A stretch of 64,000 nt of DNA from Phytoseiulus persimilis (GCA_037576195.1 CM075104.1:564775-628774); one strand, 5' to 3'. Shown: positions 45,316-57,452, counted from the first letter of the stretch. The notes: generated by a model from the sequence alone, not told the origin. A program made the numbers and translations.

Positions 45316-45741
45316 CCGGCCACGGTCAGTTTCAAACCTACATGGCCAGGATCGGGAAAGCTAGTTCAACAACTTGCGTTCTCTGCGATTCGGGCGTACC
45401 GGACGATGTGGAACACACGGTTTCGCATTGTTCCGCCCTGCAGGAGGCCCGGAACGTAAGTTCAGCCGAAGTCAGAGGCCTGCAGGTGAGGGAGTTACTT
45501 GGATATATGTTAGGCTCTGTCGCCGCCTGGAACGAAGGGATAGGGTACCTCAATAGAATAATGCGTGCAAAAAAAACGGCTGGAGGATTCCAGGCGGTTG
45601 GCTTTGGTGTCACAGATGGCCCGTCAGGCCAGCCAGGACGGGACGGAGGGAGGAGTGGGTTCTAGTGACCAATCGTCCCCGTATGTTTTCTCAGGTCTTG
45701 GCGCGTCGCTCTTCGGGGATGACGAACAGCCTGCCGAGTAG
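45309..45741 (+). pseudogene. Element 1 copy 2 ORF2 C-terminus, doubly frameshifted
   Basis: Homologous to 28830-29261. One extra A in the run near 45569-45576 (eight A versus seven) causes a second frameshift after RIMRAKK. The CCHC motif upstream of it is intact. Confidence 0.7.
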
Positions 45742-46014
45742 GCCGCCTTCGGTTCGGGAACATTCACGCCACGCGGATGAAGAACCTCTGGAATCCAGAG
45801 CAACTTGCAGTGACTGAATGAACCAGGTGCCCCCCTCTTCGGACTTCGAAGTAATTGCTCGGCAGGTTTCCGACCCGAAGAGGGACGGGGGGAATACGGT
45901 GTTTAGTGAGTTTGCAAGTCTCACACTAGCTGCATGGTCACAGCAGTGCATGTGCACCAGGCATTCACCGGAACCCCCACAACAACAAAAAAAAAAAAAA
46001 AAAAGGTTAGGTGT

Positions 46015-48512
46015 TCGACAAACTCTGGGCGAGCGACCCTGCCAGAGTCTCGGAATCTGTCCAAGTTCAACCTCGAGAAGACTGAACATCGGCAACCAAG
46101 CTAACATATCGATAGCAGGTCGACTCGGAGTCGAGCCGAAGGGCTGCGGTCGGGATTCTTTCCAAGCCCACACTTGGGAGCCAGTCATAGTGGGGGTCGA
46201 ATCGTCACACGTCTTAGTCTCCAATTGACAACGGAGCAACTCGACCCGGGAGAGCTATACAAATCCGAGTTGAATCATGATCTTGGAGTAGGTTGATTCA
46301 GGATAGGCGTTAGAAAAACTCTGGGCGAGCGACCGTGCCAGAGTCTCGGAATCTGTCCAAGTCCAACCTCGAGAAGGCTGAAAATCGGCAATCAAGCTAA
46401 GACATCGATAGCGAGTCGATTCGGAGTCGAGCCGTAGGGCTGCGGTCGGGATTCTTTCTGAGCCCACACTTGGGAGTCAGTGATATAGGGGGTCCAATGG
46501 TCAAACGTCGTAGTCTCTGATAGACAACATATCAACTCAACAAGGGAGAGCAATACAAATCCGAGTTGAATCATCCTCTTGGAGTAGGTGGATTTAGGTT
46601 AGGTGGGTGTTAGAAAAACTCAGGGAGAGCGACCCTGCCAGAGTCTCGGAATCTGTCCAAGTCCACACTTGGGAGTCAGTCATAGTGGGGGTCCAATAGT
46701 CGAACGTCGTAGTCTCCAACAGACGAGAGAACAACTCAACCCGAGGAAGCAATAGAAATCCGAGTTGAATCATCCTCTTGGAGTGGGTCGATTTAGGTTA
46801 GGTGTCCGAAGAACTCTGGGCGAGCGACCCTGACAGAGTCTCGGAATCTGTCCTAGTCCACACTTAGGAGTCAGTCATAGTGGGGGTCCAATAGTCAAAC
46901 GTCGTAGTCTCCAACAGACGGGAGAACAACTCAACCCGAGTGAGCAACACAAATCCGAGTTGAATCATCCTCTTGGAGAAGGTCGATTTAGATTAGACGT
47001 TAGAAAAACTCTAAGTGAGCGACCCTGCCAGAGTCTCGGAATCTGTCCAAGTCCAACCTCGAGAAGACTGAACATCGGCGATCAAGCTAACACATCGATA
47101 GCAGGTCGAGTCGGAGTCGAGCCGTAGGGCTGCGGTCGGGATTCTTCCGAAGCTCACACTTGGGAGTCAGTCATGGTGGGGGTCCAACAGTCACACGTCG
47201 TAGTCTCCAATACATAAAAGAACAACTCAACCCGGGGGAGCAATACACATCCGAGTTGAATCATCCTCTTGGAGTAGGTCGATTTAGGTTAGGTGTTCGA
47301 AAAACTCTGGGCGAGCGACCCTGCCAGAGTCTCGGAATCTGTCCAAGTTCAACCTCGAGAAGACTGAACATCGGCAACCAAGCTAACATCTCGATAGCAG
47401 GTCGACTCGGAGTCGAGCCGAAGGGCTGCGGTCGGGATTCTCTCCAAGCCCACACTTGGGAGCCAGTCATAGTGGGGGTCGAATCGTCACACGTCTTAGT
47501 CTCCAATTGACAAGAGAGCAACTCGACCCGGGAGAGCAATACAAATCCGAGTTGAATCATGATCTTGGAGTAGGTTGATTTAGGATAGGCGTTGGAAAAC
47601 TCTGGGCGAGCGACCGTGCCAGAGTCTCGGAATCTGTCCAAGTCCAACCTCGAGAAGGCTGAACATCGGCAATCAAGCTAAGACATCGATAGCGAGTCGA
47701 TTCGGAGTCGAGCCGTAGGGCTGCGGTCGGGATTCTTTCTGAGCCCACACTTGGGAGTCAGTCATATAGGGGGTCCAATGGTCAAACGTCGTAGTCTCTG
47801 ATAGACAAGATAACAACTCAACAAGGGAGAGCAATACAAATCCGAGTTGAATCATCCTCTTGGAGTAGGTGGATTTAGGTTAGGTGGGTGTTAGAAAAAC
47901 TCAGGGAGAGCGACCCTGCCAGAGTCTCGGAATCTGTCCAAGTCCACACTTGGGAGTCAGTCATAGTGGGGGTCCAATAGTCGAACGTCGGAGTCTCCAA
48001 CAGACGAGAGAACAACTCAACCCGGGGAAGCAATACAAATCCGAGTTAAATCATCCTCTTGGAGTAGGTCGATTCAGGTTAGGTGTTGGAGAAACTCTGG
48101 GCGAGCGACCCCGCCAGAGTCTCGGAATCTGTCCAAGTCCAACCTCGAGAAGACTGAACATCGGCGATCAAGCCAACACATCGATAGCAGGTCGAGTCGG
48201 AGTCGAGCCGTAGGGCTGCGGTCGGGATTCTTCCTAAGCTCACACTTGGGAGTCAGTCATAGTGGGGGTCCAACAGTCACACGTCGTAGTCTCCAATACA
48301 TAGAAGAACAACTCAACCCGGGGGAGCAATACAAATCCGAGTTGAATCATCCTCTTGGAGTAGGTCGATTTAGGTTAGGTGTTCCGAAAACTCTGGGCGA
48401 GCGACCCTGCCAGAGTCTCGGAATCTGTCCAAGTTCAACCTCGAGAAGACTGAAGATCGGCAATCAAGCTAACATATCGATAGCAGGTCGACTCGGAGTC
48501 GAGCCGAAAGGC
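46015..48512. repeat. 297-bp satellite array, block 4 (duplicate of block 2)
   Basis: Matches 29535-32031 at offset 16479-16480 with isolated one-base differences. It ends at GAGCCGAAAGGC, where element 3 begins. Confidence 0.9.
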
Positions 48513-48523
48513 TTTTTTTTTTT

Positions 48524-48808
48524 GCGGGGACCAGGATTAAAAATGCGTGATGCAGACCGAGCCACAGCCCCGCTCGGTACTGTGGGAGTCGCATACCCAC
48601 TAAAAACCTAGTGTCTCCCCAACCTTCACTTTTCGGGTGAAGGTCCGCCACCCATGGCCGGAACTGCGTTGGCATTACTTCGTTACCATGGGAGCGGGAG
48701 TCGAAATTCTCAGCTCCTTATAACTACTCTACCCCAGGCTACCTCCAATGTTGTCTGCCCGAGATGTCATGTGCTCCTTTTACCAAACGTGTCGTATCAA
48801 ATGCTGTG
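48524..48808 (-). other. Element 3 3' UTR
   Basis: Non-coding tail before the A-run. It contains a perfect 7-bp stem CCTTCAC/GTGAAGG with a 7-nt loop (48623-48643), also kept in the copy at 32032-32262. Such hairpins can serve RT template recognition; here that is inference. Confidence 0.6.
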
Positions 48809-49822
48809 TCAGGTGCCTGGGGCATTAACGCCTTCGCCAGTCCGGCCCGGGCGGACCGCCGACTCATCTTCAACGTCAACCCCAGACTCCCCCCCTTCCC
48901 TCCCGCCCGTTTCCAGTGGGTTGGTCCGGCGTCTTGGCGAAAGAACATCCCTTTCTAGCCGGAGAGTCCCTCCATGAACCACTGCTCTTCGCCTTTCTTC
49001 CCGTCTTACCTTTTCTCTCTTGACGGCCTCAAAGAATCTCATCACTAGCGTGAATTGTTCCTGACCTTGCATGCCCCACTCCCACATCTCCCTGACTGTT
49101 TCCCCCATTGCATCCCCTCTTGTGACCCCTCGGACCTCCGCCAACGCTGCACAACGGAGCACCGTATGATCAGCATCATCCGCGTTGCCAGAGTCGCAGA
49201 GAACGCAGACGTCCGACAGGGCTTTACCGATTCTGACCATGTTAGTCTGGAACTGACCATGTCCAGTAACGACTTGCGTTGCCCCATAGCTTAGTTCCCC
49301 GTATTCACAATTAACCCACCCCTTGAGGTCCCTGATTATCTCTCGCGTTCGTTTCCCCTTTGACTCTCCAAGCAGTCCCACATCCCATTCCCTCTGCCAT
49401 CCCCTCAAAGTATCCTCCCTCGCTTTTTCACGGCCCTCCCCTTGTTCTCCCCAACACCTGGCCCTCTCAAAAGCCAGGAAGTCCCATGGAACCATCTTTG
49501 CGAGGACGAGGGCAGCCTCAGTCGAGACCGTGCTGTAAGCCCGGCTCACCCGAAGCGCCAGCGTCCTTTGAGCCGCTCTGATAGCCGTCCGAGCCCTCCG
49601 GGTCCTGAGTGCAAGGTGCGCCCACGCCGGGGCCGCGTACATTGCCGCCGACTCCGCAACCGAAGCCAGTAGGCGTCGCTGCCCATCCCGTACCCCGCCA
49701 ACCCTCGGCATTAGCACTCCCAGCTTGCGTGCCGTTTCCCTTGCTCTCGCCATCACATACTTAATATGCCCCCCCCCGTGAGCCCACGATCCAACATCAG
49801 CCCCAGATCTTTAGCCCTCTCT
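48809..49822 (-). pseudogene. Element 3 pol C-terminal part
   Basis: Downstream of the SINE the frame resumes as ERAKDLGLMLD, shifts at a run of nine G near 49770-49778, then continues open from about 49768 (GHIKYVMARARE) to the stop at 48809. It includes ELSYGATQVVTGHGQF and the CCHC motif CVLCDSGNADDADHTVLRC. This is the part needed to recognise the element 1 frameshift. Confidence 0.75.
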
Positions 49823-50097
49823 TTTTGTTTTCCGGCTGAACCTCTCAGCCAGCCCTCAGAAGTGTCCCGGAATCACCTTTCGGTATTGCTTCAGAAACAC
49901 TCCCTATCGCCTCGCAAATCCCATTGCGGGCGGTGGGCTTGGGTCTTAAGATGGTTCAGATTCAATTCTGATATAAATTGGATCCTCTTTTTACCACTCA
50001 AGAAATTTGTTGTCCCGGCCGGGGATCGAACCCGCGATTGCTAGCTTAGCGTGGCACCCAAGGCGTTGGTTTATGCCACACGGCCAACGAGCCGAGA
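49823..50097 (-). mobile_element. tRNA-derived SINE inserted in element 3
   Basis: Flanked by the direct repeat TTTAGCCCTCTCT (49810-49822 and 50098-50110). Read on the minus strand, the head has an A-box-like GTGGCATAAACC and a perfect B-box GGTTCGATCCC, as in Pol III promoters of tRNA genes. A ~190 bp body follows, ending GGTTCAGCCGGAAAAC plus a short A-rich tail. It splits the pol frame and so arrived after element 3. Confidence 0.85.
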
Positions 50098-50110
50098 TTT
50101 AGCCCTCTCT

Positions 50111-51262
50111 ACCAGATGGATTTCGGTCCCCCCCAAGCTCAGCTTGATCCCCCCCAAGCTCAGCTTGATCCCCTTTGCCCTTTTCTTCCCAATCAGATAC
50201 AGTGCTTCAGTTTTGTGCGGCGCCAGCTCCAGACTTATTAGCCCAATCCATTCATGGATCATCCCCAATGCCAGATTCCCCACCCTTTGTACATCCCCTT
50301 CCGTTTTCCCAGTCACCATCAAGGCCAGGTCATCGGCGTACGCCAGCAGCTCGGCTCCCTTTGGCAAATCCAACCTCAGAACCCCATCATACGCAAGATT
50401 CCACAAAGTGGGTCCCAAAATGGAACCCTGCGGAACCCCCGCCGTGACTTTGTATACACCTCCGCCCGTGCTGATCCCCCCATCCCACAAATACGATGAT
50501 ATGATCCTCAACAGATACCCTGAGAACCCCCTATCCCCTAGCGCCTGGAAAATCTTCCCCCATTCCAGCGAGTTGAAAGCATTTTTCACATCCAGCAAAA
50601 CCAACAGAACGAAACCCCTTGTCTTTGTGCTTTTTGCCCTCTCCTGCACTGCCCTCTTCAGGACCCACCCTACAGCGTCAACTGTCGATAATCCCCTTCT
50701 GAACCCATATTGTTTCCCCGACAGAGCCCCCAGCTCCTCGATTTCCCCATGGACCCTTTCCACGATAACTTTTTCGAAAAGTTTAACCATGGTATTTAGC
50801 AGGCATATCGGCCTGTGCCCCCCTCCTCCCGCTTTCGGTATCAAAACCAGCCTCGCGCTCTTCCACTGCCCCGGAAACTCCCCCTCCCTCAACAGTCTAT
50901 TGAACATTTCGCTCACCACTTTTGGCCATCTTTTGGCCAGGAGTTTTACCACTTCCGCTGGAACTCCGTCCGGCCCTGGCGCCTTGCCCTTCGCCAGTCC
51001 GTCGGCTGCCCGAATTATTTCCTGTGGAGTGACCTCGTGAGCCAGCTCCACATTTCCCCATTCCCCATTCCTCCCGTATGTACAGTCCCCTCTTTCATGG
51101 CGCTCCGGGAAAAGCTCCTGAATTGTTTTCCATAGCCTATCCTGTGCCATCTCAGGCCCTTTGCTCTTAAGTTTCCCCATGACAACCTTATACGGTGTTC
51201 CCCATAAGTCCCTCTCCACTTCCCCAATCAGTTCCTTCCAGGCCCTCACCTCGAAAGTCCAG
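50111..51262 (-). pseudogene. Element 3 reverse transcriptase (5' portion of the remnant)
   Basis: Open from the truncation point through GKAPGPDGVPAEVVKLL, RPICLLNTMVKLFEKVI, GFRRGLSTVDAV, LLDVKNAFNSLEW, GVPQGSILGPTLWN and YADD (50340-50329), ending where the SINE enters after HLVERAK. A 21-bp tandem duplication (period 50135 to 50156) doubles GIKLSLG shortly before that. All core RT motifs look intact, but the gene lacks its endonuclease and is split. Confidence 0.8.
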
Positions 51263-53420
51263 GCCAGTCATAGTAGGGGTCGGATAGTCACACGTCTTAG
51301 TCTCCAATTGACAAGAGAGCAACTCGACCCGGGAGAGCAATACAAATCCGAGTTGAATCATGATCTTGGAGTAGGTTGATTTAGGATAGGCGTTAGAAAA
51401 ACTCTGGGCGAGCGACCTTGCCAGAGTCTCGGAATCTGTCCAAGTCCAACCTCGAGGAGGCTGAACATCGGCAATCAAGCTAAGAAATCGATAGCAAGTC
51501 GATTCGGAGTCGAGCCGTAGGGCTGCGGTCGGGATTCTTTCTGAGCCTACACTTGGGAGTCAGTCATATAGGGGGTCCAATGGTCAAATGTCGTAGTCTC
51601 TGATAGACAAGAGAACAACTCAGCAAGGGAGAGCAATACAAATCCGAGTTGAATCATCCTCTTGGAGTAGGTGGATTTAAGATAGGTGTTAGAAAAACTA
51701 AGGGAGAGCGACCCTGCCAGAGTCTCGCAATCTGTCCAAGTACACACTTGGGAGTTGGCCATAGTGGGGGTCCAATGGTCAAATGTCGTAGTCTCCAACA
51801 GACGAGAGAACAACTCAACCCGAGGAAGCAATACAAATCCGAGTTAAATCATCCTCTTGGAGTAGGTCGATTCAGTTGAGGTGTTGGAGAAACTCTGAGC
51901 GAGCGACCCCGCCAGAGGCTCGGAATCTATCCGAGTCCAACCTCGAAAAGACTGAACATCGGCAAACAAGCTAGCACATCGATGGGAAGTCGATTCGGAG
52001 TCGAGCCGAAGGGCTGCGGTCGGGATTCTCTCTAAGCCCACACTTGGGAGTCAGTCATAGTGGGGGTCCAATAGTCACAAGTCGTAGACTCCAATAGACG
52101 AGAGAACAACTCAACCCGAGTGAGCAATACAAATCCGAGTTGAATCATCCTCTTGGAGTGGGTCGATTTAGGTTAGGTGTCCGAAGAACTCTGGGCGAGC
52201 GACCCTGACAGAGTCTCGGGGTCTGTCCTAGTCCACACTTAGGAGTCAGTCATAGTGGGGGTCCAATAGTCAAACGTCGTAGTCTCCAACAGACGGGAGA
52301 ACAACTCAACCCGAGTGAGCAACACAAATCCGAATTGAATCATCCTCTTGGAGTAGGTCGATTTAGATTAGACGTTAGAAAAACTCTAAGCGAGCGACCC
52401 TGCCAGAGTCTCGGAATCTGTCCAAGTCCAACCTCGAAAAGACTGAACATCGGCGATCAAGCTAACGCATCGATAGCAGGTCGAGTCGGAGTCGAGCCGT
52501 AGGGCTGCGGTCGGGATTCTCCCTAAGCTTACACTTGGGAGTCAGTCATAGTGGGGGTCCAACAGTCACACGTCGTAGTCTCCAATACATAGAAGAACAT
52601 CTCAACCCGGGGGAGCAATACGAATCCGAGTTGAATCATCCTCCTGGAGTAGGTCGATTTAGGTTAGGTGTTCGAAAAACTCTGGGCGAGCGACCCTGCC
52701 AGAGTCTCGCAATCTGTCCAAGTTCAACCTCGAAAAGACTGAACATCGGCAACCAAGCTAACATATCGATAGCAGGTCGACTCGGAGTCGAGCCGAAGGG
52801 CTGCGGTCGGGATTCTTTCCAAGCCCACACTTGGGAGCCAGTCATAGTGGGGGTCGAATCGTCACACGTCTTAGTCTCCAATTGACAAGAGAGCAACTCG
52901 ACCCGGGAGAGCAATACAAATCCGAGTTGAATCATGATCTTGGAGTAGGTTGATTTAGGATAGGTGTTAGAAAAACTCTGGGCGAGCGACCGTGCCAGAG
53001 TCTCGGAATCTGTCCAAGTCCAACCTCGAGAAGGCTGAACATCGGCAATCAAGCTAACACATCGATAGCAAGTCGATTCGGAGTCGAGCCAAAGGGCTGC
53101 GGTCGGGATCCCACACTTGGGAGTCAGTCATACAGGGGGACCAATGGTCAAACGTCGTAGTCTCTGATAGACAACAGAACAACTCAACAAGGCAGAACAA
53201 TACAAATCCGAGTTGAATCATCCTCTTGGAGTAGGTGGATTTAGGTTAGGTGTTAGAAAAACTCAGGGAGAGCGACCCTGCCAGAGTCTCGGAATCTGTC
53301 CAAGTCCACACTTGGGAGTCAGTCATAGTGGGGGTCCAATAGTCGAACGTCGTAGTCTCCAACAGACAAGAGAACAACTCGACCCGGGAGAGCAATGAAA
53401 ATCCGAGTTGAATCATCCTC
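51263..53420. repeat. 297-bp satellite array, block 5
   Basis: Resumes at CCAGTCATAGTAGGGG. The monomer order resembles 22262-23530, with more base differences than exist between the 16.5-kb copies. Confidence 0.88.
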
Positions 53421-53535
53421 AAAAAAGGGGAAGCGTGGGAATGCCCCGGTGGCCGACTTCGATTATCCTCCCTCAGTCTGGAGAAATTCAAATTCAAAGC
53501 CGCCTCAGATATCGCACCAGCCAGATGGTCGGCCG
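53421..53535. other. Unidentified ~115-bp insertion in the satellite
   Basis: Between TCATCCTC and GTAGGTTAATTTAGG lies unrelated DNA beginning AAAAAAGGGGAAGCGTGGG and ending TGGTCGGCCG. The satellite bases TTGGA are missing at the junction. No coding frame, clear A-tail or target duplication is seen. On the minus strand it ends in TTTTTT, which would fit a Pol III terminator, but I cannot name it. Confidence 0.5.
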
Positions 53536-55387
53536 GTAGGTTAATTTAGGTTAGGTGTTCGAAAAACTCTGGGCGAACGACCCCGCCTGAGTCTCGGAAT
53601 CTTTCCGAGTCCAACCCCGAAAAGACTGAACATCGGCAATCAAGCTAACATATCGATAGCAGGTCGACTCGGAGTCGAGCCGAAGGGCTGCGGTCGGGAT
53701 TCTTTCCAAGCCCACACTTGGGAGCCAGTCATAGTAGGGGTCGAATAGTCACACGTCTTAGTCTCCAATTGACAAAAGAGCAACTCGACCCAGGAGAGCA
53801 ATACAAATCCGAGTTGAATCATGATCTTGGAGTAGGTTGATTTAGGATAGGCGTTAGAAAAACTCTGGGCGAGCGACCGTGCCAGAGTCTCGGAATCTGT
53901 CCAAGTCCAACCTCGAGAAGGCTGAACATCGGCAATCAAGCTAACACATCGATAGCAAGTCGATTCGGAGTCGAGCCGTAGGGCTGCGGTCGGGATTCTT
54001 TCTGAGCCCACACTTGGGAGTCAGTCATATAGGGGGTCCAATGGTCAAACGTCGTAGTCTCTGATAGACAAGAGAACAACTCAACAAGGGAGAGCAATAC
54101 AAATCCGAGTTGAATCATCCTCTTGGAGTAGGTGGATTTAGGTTAGGTGTTAGAAAAACTCAGGGAGAGCGACCCTGCCAGAGTCTCGGAATCTGTCCAA
54201 GTCCACACTTGGGAGTCAGTCATAGTGGGGGTCCAATAGTCGAACGTCGTAGTCTCCAACAGACGAGAGAACAACTCAACCCGGGGAAGCAATACAAATC
54301 CGAGGTTAATCATCCTCTTGGAGTAGGTAGATTCAGGTTAGGTGTTGGAGAAACTCTGGGCGAGCGACCCCGCCAGAGTCTCGGGATCTTCCCGAGTCCA
54401 ACCTCGAAAAGACTGAACATCGGCAAACAAGCTAGCACATCGATAGGAAGTCGATTCGGAGTCGAGCCGAAGGGCTGCGGTCGGGATTCTTCCCAAGCCC
54501 ACACTTGGGAGCCAGTCATAGTAGGGGTCGAATAGTCACACGTCTTAGTCTCCAATTGATAAGAGAGCAACTCGACCTGGGAGAGCAATACAAATCCGAG
54601 TTGAATCATCCTCTTGGAGTAGGTCGATTCAGGTTAGGTGTTGGAGAAACTCTGGGCGAGCGACCGTGCCAGAGTCTCGGAATCTGTCCAAGTCCAACCT
54701 CGAGAAGGCTGAACATCGGCAATCAAGCTAACACATCGATAGCAGGTCGACTCGGAGTCGAGCCGAAGGGCTGCGGTCGGGATTCTTCCTGAGCCCACAC
54801 CTGGGAGCCAGTCATAGTAGGGGTCCAATAGTCACAAGTCGTAGACTCCAATGGACAAGAGAACAACTCAAGAAGGGAGAGCAATACAAATCCGAGTTGA
54901 ATCATCCTCTTGGAGGAGGTGGATTTAGGTTAGGTGTTAGAAAAACTCAGGGAGAGCCACCCTGCCAGAGTCTCGGAATCTGTCCAAGTCCACACTTGGG
55001 AGTCAGTCATAGTGGGGGTCCAATAGTCGAACGTCGTAGTCTCCAACAGACAGGTGAACAACTCAACCCGGGGAAGCAATACAAATCCGAGTTAAATCAT
55101 CCTCTTGGAGTAGGTCGATTCAGTTTAGGTGTTGGAGAAACTCTGGGCGAGCGACCCCGCCAGAGTCTCGGAATCCTTCCGAGTCCAACCTCGAGAAGAC
55201 TGAACATCGGCAATCAAGCTAACACATCGATAGCAAGTCGATTCGGAGTCGAGCCGTAGAGCTGCGGTCGGGATTCTTTCTGAGCCTACACTTGGGAGTC
55301 AGTCATATAGGGGGTTCAATGGTCAAATGTCGTAGTCTCTGATAGACAAGAGAACAACTCAACAAGGGAGAGCAATACAAATCCGAG

Positions 55388-57452
55388 TTGAATCATCCTC
55401 TTGGAGTAGGTGGATTTAGGTTAGGTGTTAGAAAAACTCAGGGAGAGCGACCCTGCCAGAGTCTCGGAATCTGTCCAAGTCCACACTTGGGAGTCAGTCA
55501 TAGTGGGGGTCCAATAGTCGAACGTCGTAGTCTCCAACAGACGAGAGAACAACTCAACCCGGGGAAGCAATACAAATCCGAGTTAAATCATCCTCTTGGA
55601 GTAGGTCGATTCAGGTTAGGTGAAGGAGAAACTCTGGGCGAGCGTCCCCGCCAGAGTCTCGGAATCCTTCCGAGTCCAACCTCGAAAAGACTGAACATCG
55701 GCAAACAAGCTAGCACATCGATAGGAAGTCGATTCGGAGTCGAGCCGAAGGGCTGCGGCCGGGATTCTTTCCAAGCCCACACTTGGGAGCCACTCATAGT
55801 AGGGGTCGAATAGTGACACGTCTTAGTCTCCAACTGATAAGAGAGCAACTCGACCCGGAAGAGCAATACAAATCCGAGTTGAATCATGATATTGGAGTAG
55901 GTTGATTTAGGATGGGCGTTAGAAAAACTCTGGGCGAGCGACCCTGCCAGCGTCTCGGAATCTGTCGAAGTCCAACCTCGAGAAGACTGAACATCGGCAA
56001 TCAAGCTAACACATCGATAGCAAGTCGATTCGGAGTCGAGCCGTAGGGCTGCGGTCGGGATTCTTTCTGAGCCTACACTTGGGAGTCAGTCATATAGGGG
56101 GTCCAATAGTCACAAGTCGTAGACTCCAATGGACAAGAGAAAAACTCAACCCGGGGCAGCAATACAAATCCGAGTTAAATCATCCTCTTGGAGTAGGTCG
56201 ATTTAGGCTAGGTGTTAGAAAAACTCTGGGAGAGCCACCCTGCCAGAGTCTCGGAATCTGTCCGAGTCCACACTCGGGAGTCAGTCATAGGGGGGGTCCA
56301 ATAGTCGAACGTCGTAGTCTCCAACAGACAAGAGAACAACTCAACCCGGGGAAGCAATACGAATCCGAGTTAAATCATCCTCTTGGAGTAGGTCGATTCA
56401 GGTTAGGTGAAGGAGAAACTCTGGGCGAGCGACCCCGCCAGAATCTCGGAATCCTTCCGAGTCCAACCTCGAAAAGACTGAACATCGGCAAACAAGCTAG
56501 CACATCGATAGGAAGTCGATTCGGAGTCGAGCCGAAGGGCTGCGGTCGGGATTCTTTCCAAGCCCACATTTGGGAGCCACTCACAGTAGGGGTCGAATAG
56601 TCACACGTCTTAGTCTCCAATTGATAAGAGAGCAACTCGACCCGGGAGAGCAATACAAATCCGAGTTGAATCATCCTCTTGGAGTAGGTCGATTCAGGTT
56701 AGGTGTTGGAGAAACTCTGGGCGAGCGACCGTGCCAGAGTCTCGGAATCTGTCCAAGTCCAACCTCGAGAAGGCTGAACATCGGCAATCAAGCTAACACA
56801 TCGATAGCAGGTCGACTCGGAGTCGAGCCGAAGGGCTGCGGTCGGGATTCTTCCTAAGCCCACACCTGGGAGCCAGTCTTAGTAGGGGTCCAATAGTCAC
56901 AAGTCGTAGACTCCAATGGGCAAGAGAACAACTCAAGAAGGGAGAGCAATACAAATCCGACTTGAATCATCCTCTTGGAGGAGGTGGATTTAGGTTAGGT
57001 GTTAGAAAAACTCAGGGAGAGCCACCCTGCCAGAGTCTCGGAATCTGTCCAAGTCCACACTTGGGAGTCAGTCATAGTGGGGGTCCAATAGTCGAACGTC
57101 GTAGTCTCCAACAGACAGGTGAACAACTCAACCCGGGGAAGCAATACAAATCCGAGTTGAATCATCCTCTTGGAGTAGGTCGATTCAGTTTAGGTGTTGG
57201 AGAAACTCTGGGCGAGCGACCCCGCCAGAGTCTCGGAATCCTTACGAGTCAAACCTCGAGAAGACTGAACATCGGCAATCAAGCTAACACATCGATAGCA
57301 AGTCGATTCGGAGTCGAGCCGTAGAGCTGCGGTCGGGATTCTTTCTGAGCCTACACTTGGGAGTCAGTCATATAGGGGGTTCAATGGTCAAATGTCGTAG
57401 TCTCTGATAGACAAGAGAACAACTCAACAAGGGAGAGCAATACAAATCCGAG
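55388..57452. repeat. 2065-bp higher-order satellite block
   Basis: The variant GGTGAAGGAGAAACTC with GCGTCCCCGCC occurs at 55618 and 57683 and again near 63927. Monomer order is the same in each block. Confidence 0.7.

Larger units (their letters stand above)
40614..46004 (+). mobile_element. Element 1, copy 2 (within the segmental duplication)
   Basis: Identical in structure and flanks to 24135-29524: GGTTAGGTGT at 40604-40613 and 46005-46014, and an 18-A tail. The shared target site and shared ORF2 frameshift show this is a duplicated insertion, not an independent one. Confidence 0.9.
32270..48742 (+). repeat. ~16.48-kb segmental duplication, copy 2
   Basis: A direct tandem copy of 15791-32263. 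It continues past the homologous end into the complete element 3 (to 51262), whereas copy 1 is cut within that element's 3' tail. Confidence 0.9.
48513..51262 (-). mobile_element. Element 3: 5'-truncated R1-type non-LTR retrotransposon with a SINE inside
   Basis: On the minus strand, pol sequence begins at 51262 inside the linker before RT (EVRAWKELIGEVE) and ends in a 3' UTR and 11 A (48523-48513). The endonuclease and ORF1 are missing. RT motifs resemble element 1 but the proteins differ widely, so it is a separate family. Comparing the flanks with an uninterrupted monomer, about 35 bp of satellite are absent at the site and no target duplication is found. The pol frame is interrupted by a SINE and by a frameshift at a G-run near 49770-49778. 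Confidence 0.85.

Noticed and set aside
50020..50097. Functional tRNA gene on the minus strand
   Set aside because: Promoter boxes fit, but the sequence continues into a ~275-bp unit with a target duplication and A-rich end, so it is a SINE head.
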